Of a DNA stretch of 64,000 bases, positions 8,075 through 16,590 are shown piece by piece. Position 1 is the first letter of the stretch. Every line of letters begins with the position of its first letter. The notes under the pieces were generated by a model that saw only the letters and a list, made by a program, of their open reading frames with translations, was not told the origin of the DNA and ran no database searches. Source of the stretch: Flavobacterium nackdongense (lineage in GTDB: Bacteria > Bacteroidota > Bacteroidia > Flavobacteriales > Flavobacteriaceae); NCBI RefSeq assembly GCF_004355225.1, contig NZ_CP037933.1:1178001-1242000 (forward strand), given 5' to 3'. Position numbers and translations under genes: made by a program.

Positions 8075-11000
8075 ATGAGTTTCATAAACAGCATCATCAA
8101 AGCCTTTGTCGGAGATAAATCTCAAAAAGATGTCAAAGCTTTGCAACCTTATTTAGCTAAAATTAAAACATTCGAAAGCGCTTTAGCTGCCTTATCCAAT
8201 GATGAATTAAGAGCTAGAACCACTTTTTTTAAAGACAAAATACAACAAGCCCGCGCCGAAAAAGATGCTAAAATCGCTTCATTAAAATCAGAAGCAGAAG
8301 CCATTGCGGATATAGACAAACGCGAAGACATCTATGTAGAAATTGATGCTTTGGAAAAAGAGGCCTACGAAATTTCAGAAAAAACCTTGATGGAAATTCT
8401 TCCTGAAGCTTTTGCGGTGGTGAAAGAAACCGCCAAACGTTTCAAAGAAAATACCGAAATAAAAGTGACTGCCACCCCTCAGGACAGAGAACTTTCGGCA
8501 ACGAAAACCTACATCACACTTGATGGTGACCACGCTATTTGGTCTAATTCCTGGAATGCTGCTGGTAAACAAATTACTTGGGACATGATTCACTACGATG
8601 TTCAATTGATTGGTGGAATGGTTTTGCACGAAGGTAAAATTGCCGAAATGCAAACTGGGGAAGGAAAAACATTGGTAGCGACTTTGCCAATTTATTTGAA
8701 TGCTTTGACCGGAAACGGAGTGCATTTGGTAACGGTAAACGACTATTTGGCTAAACGTGATAGTACGTGGAAAGCCCCTCTTTTTGAATTTCACGGGTTA
8801 ACTGTAGATTGTATCGACAATCACCAACCTAATTCTGAAGGTAGAAAAAAAGCCTATAATGCCGACATTACTTACGGTACAAATAACGAATTTGGTTTCG
8901 ACTATTTGAGAGACAATATGGCACATTCGCCAGACGATTTGGTACAAAGAAAACACAATTATGCCATTGTCGACGAGGTCGATTCGGTTTTGATTGATGA
9001 CGCTAGAACGCCATTGATTATTTCGGGTCCCGTTCCACAAGGGGATCGTCACGAATTTAATGAGTTGAAACCAAAAATCGAAAACTTGGTGGCGCTTCAA
9101 CGTCAATTGGCCAACGGATTTTTGTCGGAAGCTAAAAAATTAATCAAAGAAGGAAATACAAAAGATGGTGGTTTCTTATTATTGAGAGCGCACCGAAGTT
9201 TGCCAAAAAACAAAGCCTTAATTAAGTTTTTGAGTGAAGAAGGAATCAAACAATTGCTTCAAAAAACCGAAAACCAATACATGCAAGATAACAACCGCGA
9301 AATGCCAAAAGTGGACGAAGCCTTGTATTTTGTAATTGAAGAGAAAAACAATCAGGTAGAATTGACGGATAACGGAATCAAATTCCTTTCCGGAGATACC
9401 GATAGTAATTTCTTCGTTTTACCAGACATTGGAACTGAGATAGCCATTATCGAAAAGAAAAATCTAGAGAAAGACAAAGAAGCCGAGGAAAAAGAAAAAT
9501 TATTCCAAGATTTCGGTGTGAAAAGCGAACGTATTCATACCCTGACACAATTGCTAAAAGCTTACACCCTATTCGAAAAAGATGTCGAATATGTAATAAT
9601 GGACAATAAAATTCTTATTGTCGATGAGCAAACGGGCCGTATTATGGATGGCCGCCGTTATTCAGACGGATTACACCAAGCGATTGAAGCTAAAGAAAGT
9701 GTAAAAATCGAAGATGCTACTCAAACTTTTGCAACCGTAACCCTGCAAAACTATTTCAGAATGTACAGCAAATTGGCTGGTATGACAGGAACGGCGGTTA
9801 CCGAAGCGGGCGAGTTATGGCAAATCTATAAATTAGACGTAGTTGAAATCCCAACTAACAACCCACTGATTAGAAAAGACAAAGAAGATTTTATTTATAA
9901 AACCACTCGTGAAAAATTCAATGCTGTAATCGAAGATGTTACCGAATTATCGAATGCAGGAAGACCGGTTTTAATTGGTACAACCTCTGTTGAGATTTCG
10001 GAATTATTGAGCCGAATGCTAAAAATGCGTGGGATAACCCACAACGTTTTGAATGCAAAAATGCACAAGCAAGAAGCTCAAATTGTAGAAGAAGCAGGTA
10101 AACCAGGTGTAGTAACTATCGCTACCAATATGGCGGGTCGTGGAACGGATATTAAACTTTCTGCCGAGGTAAAAGCTGCCGGAGGTTTAGCCATCGTGGG
10201 AACAGAACGTCACGATTCACGTCGTGTAGACCGTCAGTTGCGTGGTCGTGCCGGTCGTCAAGGAGATCCGGGAAGCTCACAATTTTATGTTTCGCTTGAA
10301 GACAACTTGATGCGTTTGTTTGGTTCCGAAAGAGTGGCCAAAGTAATGGACAGAATGGGATTGCAAGAAGGTGAAGTTATCCAACATTCGATGATGACCA
10401 AATCTATCGAAAGAGCGCAGAAAAAAGTAGAGGAAAATAACTTTGGAGTTCGTAAACGTTTGTTAGAATATGATGACGTTATGAATGCACAACGTGAAGT
10501 GGTGTACAAACGTCGTCGTCACGCTTTGCACGGAGAGCGTTTGAAACTCGACATCGCCAATATGCTATATGACACTTGCGATTTAATCGTGAGCGAAAAT
10601 AAAGCATCGAATGATTTCAAAAATTTTGAATTCGAATTGATTCGTTATTTCTCTATCACTTCTCCAGTTTCTGAAAGCGATTTCAGCAAATTGACCGAAA
10701 TGGAATTGACCGGAAAAGTGTATAAAGCGGCTTCTCAATTTTATACTGAAAAGACAGAACGCAGTGCCAGAGAGGCTTTACCAATCATCAGTAATGTATA
10801 TGAAGATAAAAATAATCAATACGAGCGTATCATTGTTCCGTTTACGGATGGAATAAAATCCTTGAATGTGGTTACTGATTTGAAGAAAGCGTATGAATCT
10901 AAAGGAAATCAATTGGTTGCCGATTTTGAGAAAAACATCACTCTAGCGATAGTGGATGAAGCTTGGAAGAAACATTTACGTAAAATGGACGAGTTAAAAC

Positions 11001-11416
11001 AATCGGTTCAATTGGCAGTGCACGAACAAAAAGATCCATTACTTATCTATAAATTCGAAGCCTACAATTTGTTTAGCTCGATGTTGAATGGGGTTAATAA
11101 AGAAGTGATTTCGTTCTTGTTCAAAGGAGATTTGCCACAACAACAAGCTCCAGCCATTCAAGAAGCAAAAGAAGTCCGTCAGAAAGAAAAATATACCGAG
11201 ACTAAAGACGAAATCGTAAGCAGCGAAAGTGCCAATCGTGAAGCGGGACAAACGCAACCGCGTCAGGTAACAGAAACTATCGTTCGCGACCAACCGAAAA
11301 TTAATCGCAACGATACCGTAACGATTCAAAATGTGGCTAATGGACAAACACAAGAAATGAAATACAAAAAAGCCGAAAGCTTAATCGCTAGCGGAACTTG
11401 GGTTTTGGTTCATTAA
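8075..11416 (+). CDS. secA: preprotein translocase ATPase SecA
   Basis: The 1,113-residue motor of the Sec pathway, pushing unfolded preproteins through SecYEG. Walker A is in AEMQTGEGKT (near residue 195) and Walker B in VDEVDSVLIDDARTPLI. The preprotein cross-linking domain and the second motor domain follow, with TNMAGRGTDIKL and the arginine-rich RRVDRQLRGRAGRQGDPG. The helical scaffold is in ERAQKKVEENNFGVRKRLLEYDDVMNAQR. The protein is longer than E. coli SecA because of Bacteroidota-type insertions, and the tail (ESLIASGTWVLVH) lacks the usual cysteine zinc motif. Expression probably ends at the hairpin at 11456. Confidence 0.98.
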   Translation: MSFINSIIKAFVGDKSQKDVKALQPYLAKIKTFESALAALSNDELRARTTFFKDKIQQARAEKDAKIASLKSEAEAIADIDKREDIYVEIDALEKEAYEISEKTLMEILPEAFAVVKETAKRFKENTEIKVTATPQDRELSATKTYITLDGDHAIWSNSWNAAGKQITWDMIHYDVQLIGGMVLHEGKIAEMQTGEGKTLVATLPIYLNALTGNGVHLVTVNDYLAKRDSTWKAPLFEFHGLTVDCIDNHQPNSEGRKKAYNADITYGTNNEFGFDYLRDNMAHSPDDLVQRKHNYAIVDEVDSVLIDDARTPLIISGPVPQGDRHEFNELKPKIENLVALQRQLANGFLSEAKKLIKEGNTKDGGFLLLRAHRSLPKNKALIKFLSEEGIKQLLQKTENQYMQDNNREMPKVDEALYFVIEEKNNQVELTDNGIKFLSGDTDSNFFVLPDIGTEIAIIEKKNLEKDKEAEEKEKLFQDFGVKSERIHTLTQLLKAYTLFEKDVEYVIMDNKILIVDEQTGRIMDGRRYSDGLHQAIEAKESVKIEDATQTFATVTLQNYFRMYSKLAGMTGTAVTEAGELWQIYKLDVVEIPTNNPLIRKDKEDFIYKTTREKFNAVIEDVTELSNAGRPVLIGTTSVEISELLSRMLKMRGITHNVLNAKMHKQEAQIVEEAGKPGVVTIATNMAGRGTDIKLSAEVKAAGGLAIVGTERHDSRRVDRQLRGRAGRQGDPGSSQFYVSLEDNLMRLFGSERVAKVMDRMGLQEGEVIQHSMMTKSIERAQKKVEENNFGVRKRLLEYDDVMNAQREVVYKRRRHALHGERLKLDIANMLYDTCDLIVSENKASNDFKNFEFELIRYFSITSPVSESDFSKLTEMELTGKVYKAASQFYTEKTERSAREALPIISNVYEDKNNQYERIIVPFTDGIKSLNVVTDLKKAYESKGNQLVADFEKNITLAIVDEAWKKHLRKMDELKQSVQLAVHEQKDPLLIYKFEAYNLFSSMLNGVNKEVISFLFKGDLPQQQAPAIQEAKEVRQKEKYTETKDEIVSSESANREAGQTQPRQVTETIVRDQPKINRNDTVTIQNVANGQTQEMKYKKAESLIASGTWVLVH

Positions 11417-11455
11417 ATAGATTTTAGATTGCAGATTGCAAACTAAATAAACAAT

Positions 11456-11492
11456 TCAATCCTCAATTGCGAAAGTAGTTGAGGATTTTTTC
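11456..11492 (+). terminator. intrinsic terminator after secA
   Basis: AATCCTCAA and TTGAGGATT form a 9-bp stem around a 12-base loop, followed by TTTT. Confidence 0.8.
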
Positions 11493-11590
11493 ATTTGAAA
11501 TAAGTAGGAATAAAACCTTCGCATAAGGAATATTTTCTTTATATTTACTTGTTTAATATATCAAAAATATAACCTTTAAAAACACATAAA

Positions 11591-11701
11591 ATGGCAAAGA
11601 GTCAAGACGCAAAGAAAAACGTAAAAAAAGAACCTCTTAAAACCGCCAAGAAAAAAAAAGAGGAAAAAAGAGAAAAGAAAAATAGTCCAAAAAGGGATTA
11701 G
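11591..11701 (+). CDS. small highly basic protein (36 residues), unlisted
   Basis: The ORF encodes MAKSQDAKKNVKKEPLKT, then a run of Lys, Glu and Arg ending NSPKRD. About half the residues are Lys or Arg. It lies between two transcription units on the secA strand, after the secA terminator, with an AT-rich upstream that includes AAAATATAACC. I recall similar small MAKSQ..KK..EP proteins in other flavobacteria, which favours a real gene; lysine-rich A-tract ORFs can also arise by chance. A nucleic-acid or ribosome-binding role is only inference from charge. Confidence 0.5.
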   Translation: MAKSQDAKKNVKKEPLKTAKKKKEEKREKKNSPKRD

Positions 11702-11849
11702 TTAGCAGATTACAGATAGCAGAAAAAAGCAGTTTAAAAATGGCTTAAATCATTTTTAAACTGCTTTATCTTTATGTATAAATTGTCTTATTTCTATGTT
11801 CTGCAATATGCAACCTGCCGACTGCAGCCTGAAATCTGCTAACTGATCA

Positions 11850-13310
11850 CTACTTCACAGGTATATTCTCTAAAATTTCCAATACAAATTTCCAGAATTT
11901 TTGAGAAGATTTAATCGAAGCTCTTTCGTCTGGCGAATGCGCTCCCTGAATGGTTGGTCCAAAAGAAATCATATCCATATCAGGATAATTGGTTCCCAGA
12001 ATGCCACATTCTAAACCGGCGTGACAAGCGACAACTTTTGGTTTTTCGTTGTTTTGTTTTTCGTAGATTGTAACCAATAAATCCAAAATTTCAGATTTGA
12101 CATTAGGTGTCCAACCCGGATAAGAACCCGCAAAGTTTACTTCGCAACCGCACAATTCGAAAGCAGAACGCAAGGCATTGGCCAAATCCATTTTGGAAGT
12201 TTCTACCGAAGAACGTGTCAAACAGCTAATTGAAATTTCGCCCTCTTTGATAATCACTCTCGCAATATTATTTGAAGTTTCAACCAAATCTTCCATATCG
12301 GCCGACATTCGGTAAACGCCGTTGTGAGCGGCATAAATCGAACGAATAATTCCTTCCTGAACACCCAAATCCATAACTTTTTTCGGTAAATCGCTTTTCA
12401 CAATTTCGATAGTCAAATTCGGTTCAGTAGTTTTATATTCGGTTTTGATGTCGTTGATAATTTCCTGCATATCGAAAATGTATGCTTCGTCATACATCCC
12501 AGCAACAATAACTTTGGCAACGCTTTCACGAGGAATCGCATTGCGTAAACTTCCACCATTAATTTCTGCTACTTGAAGTCCGAAATTTTCGAAAGCATCA
12601 AACAACAAACGATTCATTATTTTGTTGGCATTACCCAATCCTTTATGAATATCTATTCCTGAATGTCCGCCATTCAAACCTTTAACCGTGATAGTATAAC
12701 CAACCGAATCTTCAGGAGTTTCCTCTTCTTGATAACTTCGAGTAGCTGTAACATCGATTCCTCCAGCACAACCTATGTCGATTTCGTCATCTTCTTCGGT
12801 GTCCATATTCAAAAGGATTTCACCTTTCAGGATTCCGCCCTTTAGGTTTAAAGCGCCTGTCATTCCGGTTTCTTCGTCAATGGTAAACAAAGCTTCAATT
12901 GCGGGATGTTTGATTTCTTTTGATTCTAAAATTGCCATCATCATCGCCACTCCAAGACCATTATCAGCACCTAAAGTAGTTCCGCGAGCACGAACCCAAT
13001 CTCCATCGACATACATATCGATTCCTTGTTTGTCGAAATCAAAAACGGTATCCGCATTTTTTTGATGCACCATATCCAAATGCCCTTGTAGGACAATGGG
13101 TTTGCGATTTTCCATTCCAGTTGTGGCAGGTTTACGAATAATGACATTGCGGATTTCGTCTTCAAAGGTTTCCAATCCCAGTGAATTTCCGAAGTTTTTC
13201 ATAAACTCGATAACGCGTTCTTCTTTTTTGGAAGGTCGAGGAACGGCGTTTAAATCGGCAAATTTATTCCAAAGCGCTTTGGGTTCTAGATTTCTTATTT
13301 CTTTGCTCAT
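11850..13310 (-). CDS. pepD: aminoacyl-histidine dipeptidase (cytosol non-specific dipeptidase)
   Basis: A 486-residue M20-family zinc dipeptidase that cleaves Xaa-His and many other dipeptides in the cytoplasm. Metal ligands are visible in VLQGHLDMV, TLGADNGLGVAM, TIDEETGMTGA (catalytic Glu), NMDTEEDDEIDIGCAGG, and the C-terminal CHAGLECGILG and GAHSPDERA. GGHSGIDIHKG marks the dimerisation lid. The frame extends to 13346, but MSKEIRNLEPKALW at 13310 matches the family N-terminus, so that ATG is chosen. Length is normal. It precedes the mazF-type genes on the same strand, 47 bases away. Confidence 0.93.
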   Translation of the reverse strand: MSKEIRNLEPKALWNKFADLNAVPRPSKKEERVIEFMKNFGNSLGLETFEDEIRNVIIRKPATTGMENRKPIVLQGHLDMVHQKNADTVFDFDKQGIDMYVDGDWVRARGTTLGADNGLGVAMMMAILESKEIKHPAIEALFTIDEETGMTGALNLKGGILKGEILLNMDTEEDDEIDIGCAGGIDVTATRSYQEEETPEDSVGYTITVKGLNGGHSGIDIHKGLGNANKIMNRLLFDAFENFGLQVAEINGGSLRNAIPRESVAKVIVAGMYDEAYIFDMQEIINDIKTEYKTTEPNLTIEIVKSDLPKKVMDLGVQEGIIRSIYAAHNGVYRMSADMEDLVETSNNIARVIIKEGEISISCLTRSSVETSKMDLANALRSAFELCGCEVNFAGSYPGWTPNVKSEILDLLVTIYEKQNNEKPKVVACHAGLECGILGTNYPDMDMISFGPTIQGAHSPDERASIKSSQKFWKFVLEILENIPVK

Positions 13311-13357
13311 TGTATATTTGTTTGTATGATTTATTTTTTTTGACACAAATTTTAAAG

Positions 13358-13675
13358 TTATAAATTCAAAATCTTGATTAGACTTTTGTTGATGCTTTGA
13401 ATATCCAACGAATCCAATTCGCCTAATTTTCCGAGAATTAAATCTTTGTCGATTGTGGTGATTTTAGACACCCGAACCAATGATGTCTTCTTTAACCCAT
13501 TCAAATCATTTGGTTCTAAAATAATGTCAAACGTATTTTTCCATTTGAATTGAGTTGTAATAAAAGCCACAATTACATCCAAATCGGATACGACTAAAAC
13601 CAAGGCCGGTCTTATTTTTTTGCCTTTCAAATCGGTAAAGGGAAAAGAAAGAAGAACTATATCTCCTTTTTTCAT
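13358..13675 (-). CDS. PemK/MazF-family toxin
   Basis: A 105-residue protein of the PemK/MazF growth-inhibitor fold, an mRNA interferase family. KKGDIVLLSFPFTDLKGKKIRPALVL is the diagnostic N-terminus (the RPALV strand carries the catalytic Arg), followed by VAFITTQF and LKKTSLVRVSKITTIDKDLI. Its ATG overlaps the stop of the upstream antitoxin by four bases (ATGA), so the two are translationally coupled. Activity and target sequence cannot be read from the sequence. Confidence 0.85.
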   Translation of the reverse strand: MKKGDIVLLSFPFTDLKGKKIRPALVLVVSDLDVIVAFITTQFKWKNTFDIILEPNDLNGLKKTSLVRVSKITTIDKDLILGKLGELDSLDIQSINKSLIKILNL

Positions 13676-13899
13676 TGGTATTTTTCTTTTATATCACTCA
13701 CTTGATACAACTCCTCTTCATTTTGAAGAAATTCATACGATTTTGAAGTTGAAGCAAGTGTTTTAATACCTTCTGTGATGATTTTATCATCTATTTTACT
13801 TGCCAAAAAACTTACATAATCAGACACTTCCTGAATTCTGGAATCAGAAAGGTGTCGCAATTTTTCGACTGTGTCTTTAATAAGTTCTTCTCTTGACAT
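13672..13899 (-). CDS. antitoxin of the MazF-type pair (DUF2281-like)
   Basis: A 75-residue acidic protein. REELIKDTVEKLRHLSDSRIQEVSDYVSFL resembles the N-terminal helix-loop region of DUF2281-type antitoxins (LPxxxxQEVxDFxxFL), and the acidic tail FLQNEEELYQVSDIKEKYQ looks like a toxin-wrapping segment. The reading frame is open to 13998, but the upstream residues are hydrophobic and unlike the family, so MSREEL at 13899 is preferred. The gene precedes its toxin with a 4-base overlap, the usual order. It faces the DUF3810 gene across an 80-base divergent spacer that should hold both promoters. Confidence 0.75.
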   Translation of the reverse strand: MSREELIKDTVEKLRHLSDSRIQEVSDYVSFLASKIDDKIITEGIKTLASTSKSYEFLQNEEELYQVSDIKEKYQ

Positions 13900-13978
13900 A
13901 ACTATAGAAATGTTTAAATTCCGAAAAAGAAAATTAAGCTTCACAAATTTACAAAAAAGAAATACTACTTCTTGATTA

Positions 13979-15070
13979 ATGATTAAATTTATCGCCAAAA
14001 GTCAATTAATGCAACGCAAATACATTCTTCCTCTATTTCTCCTATTTCAAATTCTATTTCTGAAAATAATCGCCTTTTTTCCAGAATTTGTAGAACGTTT
14101 TTACAGCAATGGATTGTATGTTTATGTTTCGAAAATTTCGAGAATAACGCTAGGGAAAATTCCTTTTTCAGTGGGAGATATCATCTATGGAATCCTGATT
14201 GTATATCTTTTGAAATCAATTTGGAAAACCCGAAAAACTTGGAAATTGCAATGGAAAAATAATATTCTAAAAATTTTAAATGTGCTTTCGGTAGCCTATT
14301 TTCTTTTTCACTTTTTATGGGCAATGAATTATTACCGCCAACCGCTTTTCGAAAAAATGAAAATCGAAAGAGATTACACGGATGGCGATTTGTTGGATTT
14401 TACCAAAAAACTGATTGCCAAAACGAACGAAATTCAATCCCAAATCACGAAAAACGATAGTCTGAAAGTAGTATTTCCGTATTCGGATGAACAAGTTTTC
14501 GAGATGAATTTAAACGGTTACAAAAAACTTTCCAGTCAATATCCTTTTTTTAAATATACACATCCAAGCATCAAGAAATCGCTCTTTAGTTTGCCGTTGA
14601 CGTATATGGGTTTTGGTGGGTATTTGAATCCGTTTACAAATGAAGCGCAAGTGAATTATTTGATGCCAAAATACAATTTACCAATGACTTCTTGCCACGA
14701 AATAGCGCACCAAATGGGTTTTGGCAGCGAAAGTGAGTGCAATTTTATTGGGTTTATGGCTTCTGTAAAAAATGAGAATTTATACTTTCAGTATTCGGGA
14801 TATAGTACTGCTTTGCGGTACTGTTTGAGTAATTGGTATGCTCGAGATGCAAAAGTTTTTGACCAATTATTGAAAACCATTCATCCCGGAATTTTGAAAA
14901 ATTATCAGGAAAGCGAGGAATTCTGGAAGCAATATGATACTTTTATTGATGAAGGATTCCATCTTTTTTACGACAACTTCCTGAAAATAAACCAACAAAA
15001 AGACGGAATGGAGAGTTATAGCAAATTCGTGAACTTGATGGTGAATTATTACAAGGGGAAAGATCTTTAA
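13979..15070 (+). CDS. DUF3810 membrane protein with HExxH motif
   Basis: A 363-residue protein. Hydrophobic segments at about 15-35, 64-81 and 98-115 give two or three membrane helices; the remaining 245 residues form a soluble domain. HEIAH (240-244) followed by GFGSESE is a zincin-type zinc motif with a plausible third ligand at E251 or E253. This family is annotated only as DUF3810. A membrane-anchored metalloprotease role is inference. An alternative ATG at 14009 (MQRKYILPLF) would give 353 residues and a more typical N-terminus; both keep the first helix. Confidence 0.75.
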   Translation: MIKFIAKSQLMQRKYILPLFLLFQILFLKIIAFFPEFVERFYSNGLYVYVSKISRITLGKIPFSVGDIIYGILIVYLLKSIWKTRKTWKLQWKNNILKILNVLSVAYFLFHFLWAMNYYRQPLFEKMKIERDYTDGDLLDFTKKLIAKTNEIQSQITKNDSLKVVFPYSDEQVFEMNLNGYKKLSSQYPFFKYTHPSIKKSLFSLPLTYMGFGGYLNPFTNEAQVNYLMPKYNLPMTSCHEIAHQMGFGSESECNFIGFMASVKNENLYFQYSGYSTALRYCLSNWYARDAKVFDQLLKTIHPGILKNYQESEEFWKQYDTFIDEGFHLFYDNFLKINQQKDGMESYSKFVNLMVNYYKGKDL

Positions 15071-15326
15071 AAAAATATAAGTTGTAGCCTAGCCCCGATT
15101 ACTTCACTTGACTTTTATTTTAATAGGAGTTCAGTGAACTTTGTTTGAAGGGAAAATCCTGTCATTGCGAGGAACAAAGCAATCAAATCGTAAGATTGCT
15201 TCGTTCCTCGCAATGACAGATTGGAATGATAGCGGGACGACTGTTTATCGAAAAAACGAAAATTTTTGCTCCCAATAAAAAAAATAAATTTGTAACAAAA
15301 TATACTTTTTGCCCACTAATACGATT
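15071..15326. other. spacer with REP-like inverted repeat
   Basis: Between the DUF3810 and sigma factor genes. It holds the inverted repeat at 15159-15219 and a TAAATTTG -7 box at 15285-15292 (a TTTG lies 16 bases upstream), 34 bases before the sigma factor ATG. Nothing else is recognised. Confidence 0.6.
15159..15219. repeat. REP-like perfect hairpin (GTCATTGCGAGGAAC type)
   Basis: Two 26-base arms, 15159-15184 and 15194-15219, differ at one position and flank a 9-base loop. The motif CATTGCGAGGAAC..AAGCAATC is GC-richer than the surroundings. I recall this motif as a common interspersed repeat in several bacterial groups. A decayed relative is at 25702-25790. Confidence 0.85.
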
Positions 15327-15821
15327 ATGAGCGACGATTTAGAACAATCATTTGTGCAGCAATTGAAGGCCAATCAGAATATAATCCACAAGATTTGTAG
15401 GTTGTATACGAATGGTGAGGACGCGCATAAGGATTTGTTTCAGGAAATCACCATTCAGCTTTGGAAAGCTTTTCCGAAGTTTCGAGGCGATAGTAAATTT
15501 TCGACTTGGGCCTATCGGGTCGCTTTGAATACTGCGATTACTTTGTACCGAAAAAGTACCCGTTCCGTAAAAACGATAGATTATGAATCACAGCAATATT
15601 TTATTAGCAATGAGGATTATAATTATGAAGAAGAGGAACGCTTAAAACTGATGTATAAGGCGGTTTACCAGCTGAATGATATCGAAAAAGCCTTGGTTTA
15701 TATGTACCTCGAAGATAAGGATTATGGTGAAATTTCGGAAACTTTAGGAATTAGCGAAGTGAATGCAAGGGTGAAAATGAATAGAATAAAAGGGAAATTG
15801 AAAAAAATTCTGAATCCCTAA
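15327..15821 (+). CDS. RNA polymerase sigma-70 factor, ECF-like
   Basis: A 164-residue sigma factor with regions 2 and 4 only. Region 2 includes DLFQEITIQLWKAFPKFRGDSKFSTWAYRVALNTAI (the -10 recognition WAYRVALNTA motif). After a short linker, region 4 is LNDIEKALVYMYLEDKDYGEISETLGISEVNARVKMNRIKGKLKK, a helix-turn-helix. The listed frame starts at a TTG six codons upstream; the ATG at 15327 is preferred. The gene downstream encodes a membrane protein that may be its partner, although that protein lacks an obvious anti-sigma domain. Target promoters unknown. Confidence 0.92.
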   Translation: MSDDLEQSFVQQLKANQNIIHKICRLYTNGEDAHKDLFQEITIQLWKAFPKFRGDSKFSTWAYRVALNTAITLYRKSTRSVKTIDYESQQYFISNEDYNYEEEERLKLMYKAVYQLNDIEKALVYMYLEDKDYGEISETLGISEVNARVKMNRIKGKLKKILNP

Positions 15822-15940
15822 AGAGTTTGAATTAAAGAGAATGAAAAATGGGTTGGAGACGCCAACGAGTGTTGCGAGCTAAGCTTCAAAGAACTGGCAA
15901 AGCGATCCCGTTTGACTCCAAAAAAAATAACAATCTGCAA

Positions 15941-16558
15941 ATGAAAGAGCTAGATTTATTAAAAAAAGATTGGCAAAACAACAATGCCTTTGAGCAGATT
16001 TCGGATATAGAAATCTACAAAATGTTGCATCAAAAATCGTCTTCGATTGTGAAATGGATTTTGATTGTGAGCATTATTGAATTTGTGGTATTAAATGGTA
16101 TTTCCTTTTTACTAAATGACCCAAAATACGACGCTTTTATGCGGATGCATCCCTATATCAACTTTTTGGAAAAGTTCAATTATGTGGTAATCATTGTATT
16201 TATCTATTTATTTTACAGAAATTTCAAATCGATTTCGGTTTTGAATTCGGCAAAAACTCTCATAAAACACGTATTGAAGACCCGAAAAATAGTGACTTAT
16301 TATATTTTTTGGAATATTATTATTGGCGGAATTACAGGTGCTTTGAGTTTTATAGAAGGTTTTAATGATGGTTATGATTCAGGTAGTACTGCATTAGGGA
16401 ATAAAGGCAAAACAATCTTAGAAGCCAACTGTTTTACCATAATCGTAGTGGCATTATTGATTATGGGGATCATCTGGCTGTTTTACAAATTATTATACGG
16501 AAGATTTCTGAGGAAACTAAAAGACAATTATAAAGAATTGAAAAAAATAGATTTATAA
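15941..16558 (+). CDS. membrane protein paired with the sigma factor gene
   Basis: A 205-residue protein starting MKELDLLKKDWQNN, with a cytosolic helical N-terminus followed by four hydrophobic segments (about residues 39-60, 84-101, 119-140 and 163-183) and a basic tail. The 31 codons upstream of this ATG come from GC-rich spacer DNA (15848-15930), so the longer frame is rejected. Position right after an ECF-like sigma gene suggests an anti-sigma or signalling role, but no zinc motif or known anti-sigma domain is seen. Proteins of this design follow sigma genes in other flavobacteria as I remember; function is inference. Confidence 0.65.
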   Translation: MKELDLLKKDWQNNNAFEQISDIEIYKMLHQKSSSIVKWILIVSIIEFVVLNGISFLLNDPKYDAFMRMHPYINFLEKFNYVVIIVFIYLFYRNFKSISVLNSAKTLIKHVLKTRKIVTYYIFWNIIIGGITGALSFIEGFNDGYDSGSTALGNKGKTILEANCFTIIVVALLIMGIIWLFYKLLYGRFLRKLKDNYKELKKIDL

Positions 16559-16560
16559 AC

Positions 16561-16588
16561 AAAAAGTTCGCCGTGGCGAACTTTTTTT
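16561..16588. terminator. bidirectional terminator between convergent genes
   Basis: AAAAAGTTCGCC-GT-GGCGAACTTTTTT: a perfect 12-bp stem with A and T runs on both sides, serving the membrane protein gene on + and the acyltransferase gene on -. Confidence 0.92.
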
Positions 16589-16590
16589 AT

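Larger units (their letters stand above)
11417..11849. other. spacer between secA and pepD: terminator, heptamer arrays, small ORF
   Basis: The 433-bp spacer contains a heptamer array abutting the secA stop (11418-11438: TAGATTT, TAGATTG, CAGATTG), the secA terminator (11456-11492), a 36-codon ORF (11591-11701), a short array after it (11706-11726: CAGATTA, CAGATAG, CAGAAAA) and a six-unit array before the pepD stop (11803-11844: GCAATAT, GCAACCT, GCCGACT, GCAGCCT, GAAATCT, GCTAACT). Confidence 0.8.

Noticed and set aside
15848..15940. 31-codon N-terminal extension of the membrane protein after the sigma gene (Arg/Gln-rich)
   Set aside because: GC-rich spacer, unlike the rest of the gene; MKELDLLKKDW is a normal start. 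The spacer itself (GGAGACGCCAACGAGTG...) may be another repeat but I could not find a second copy in the window.
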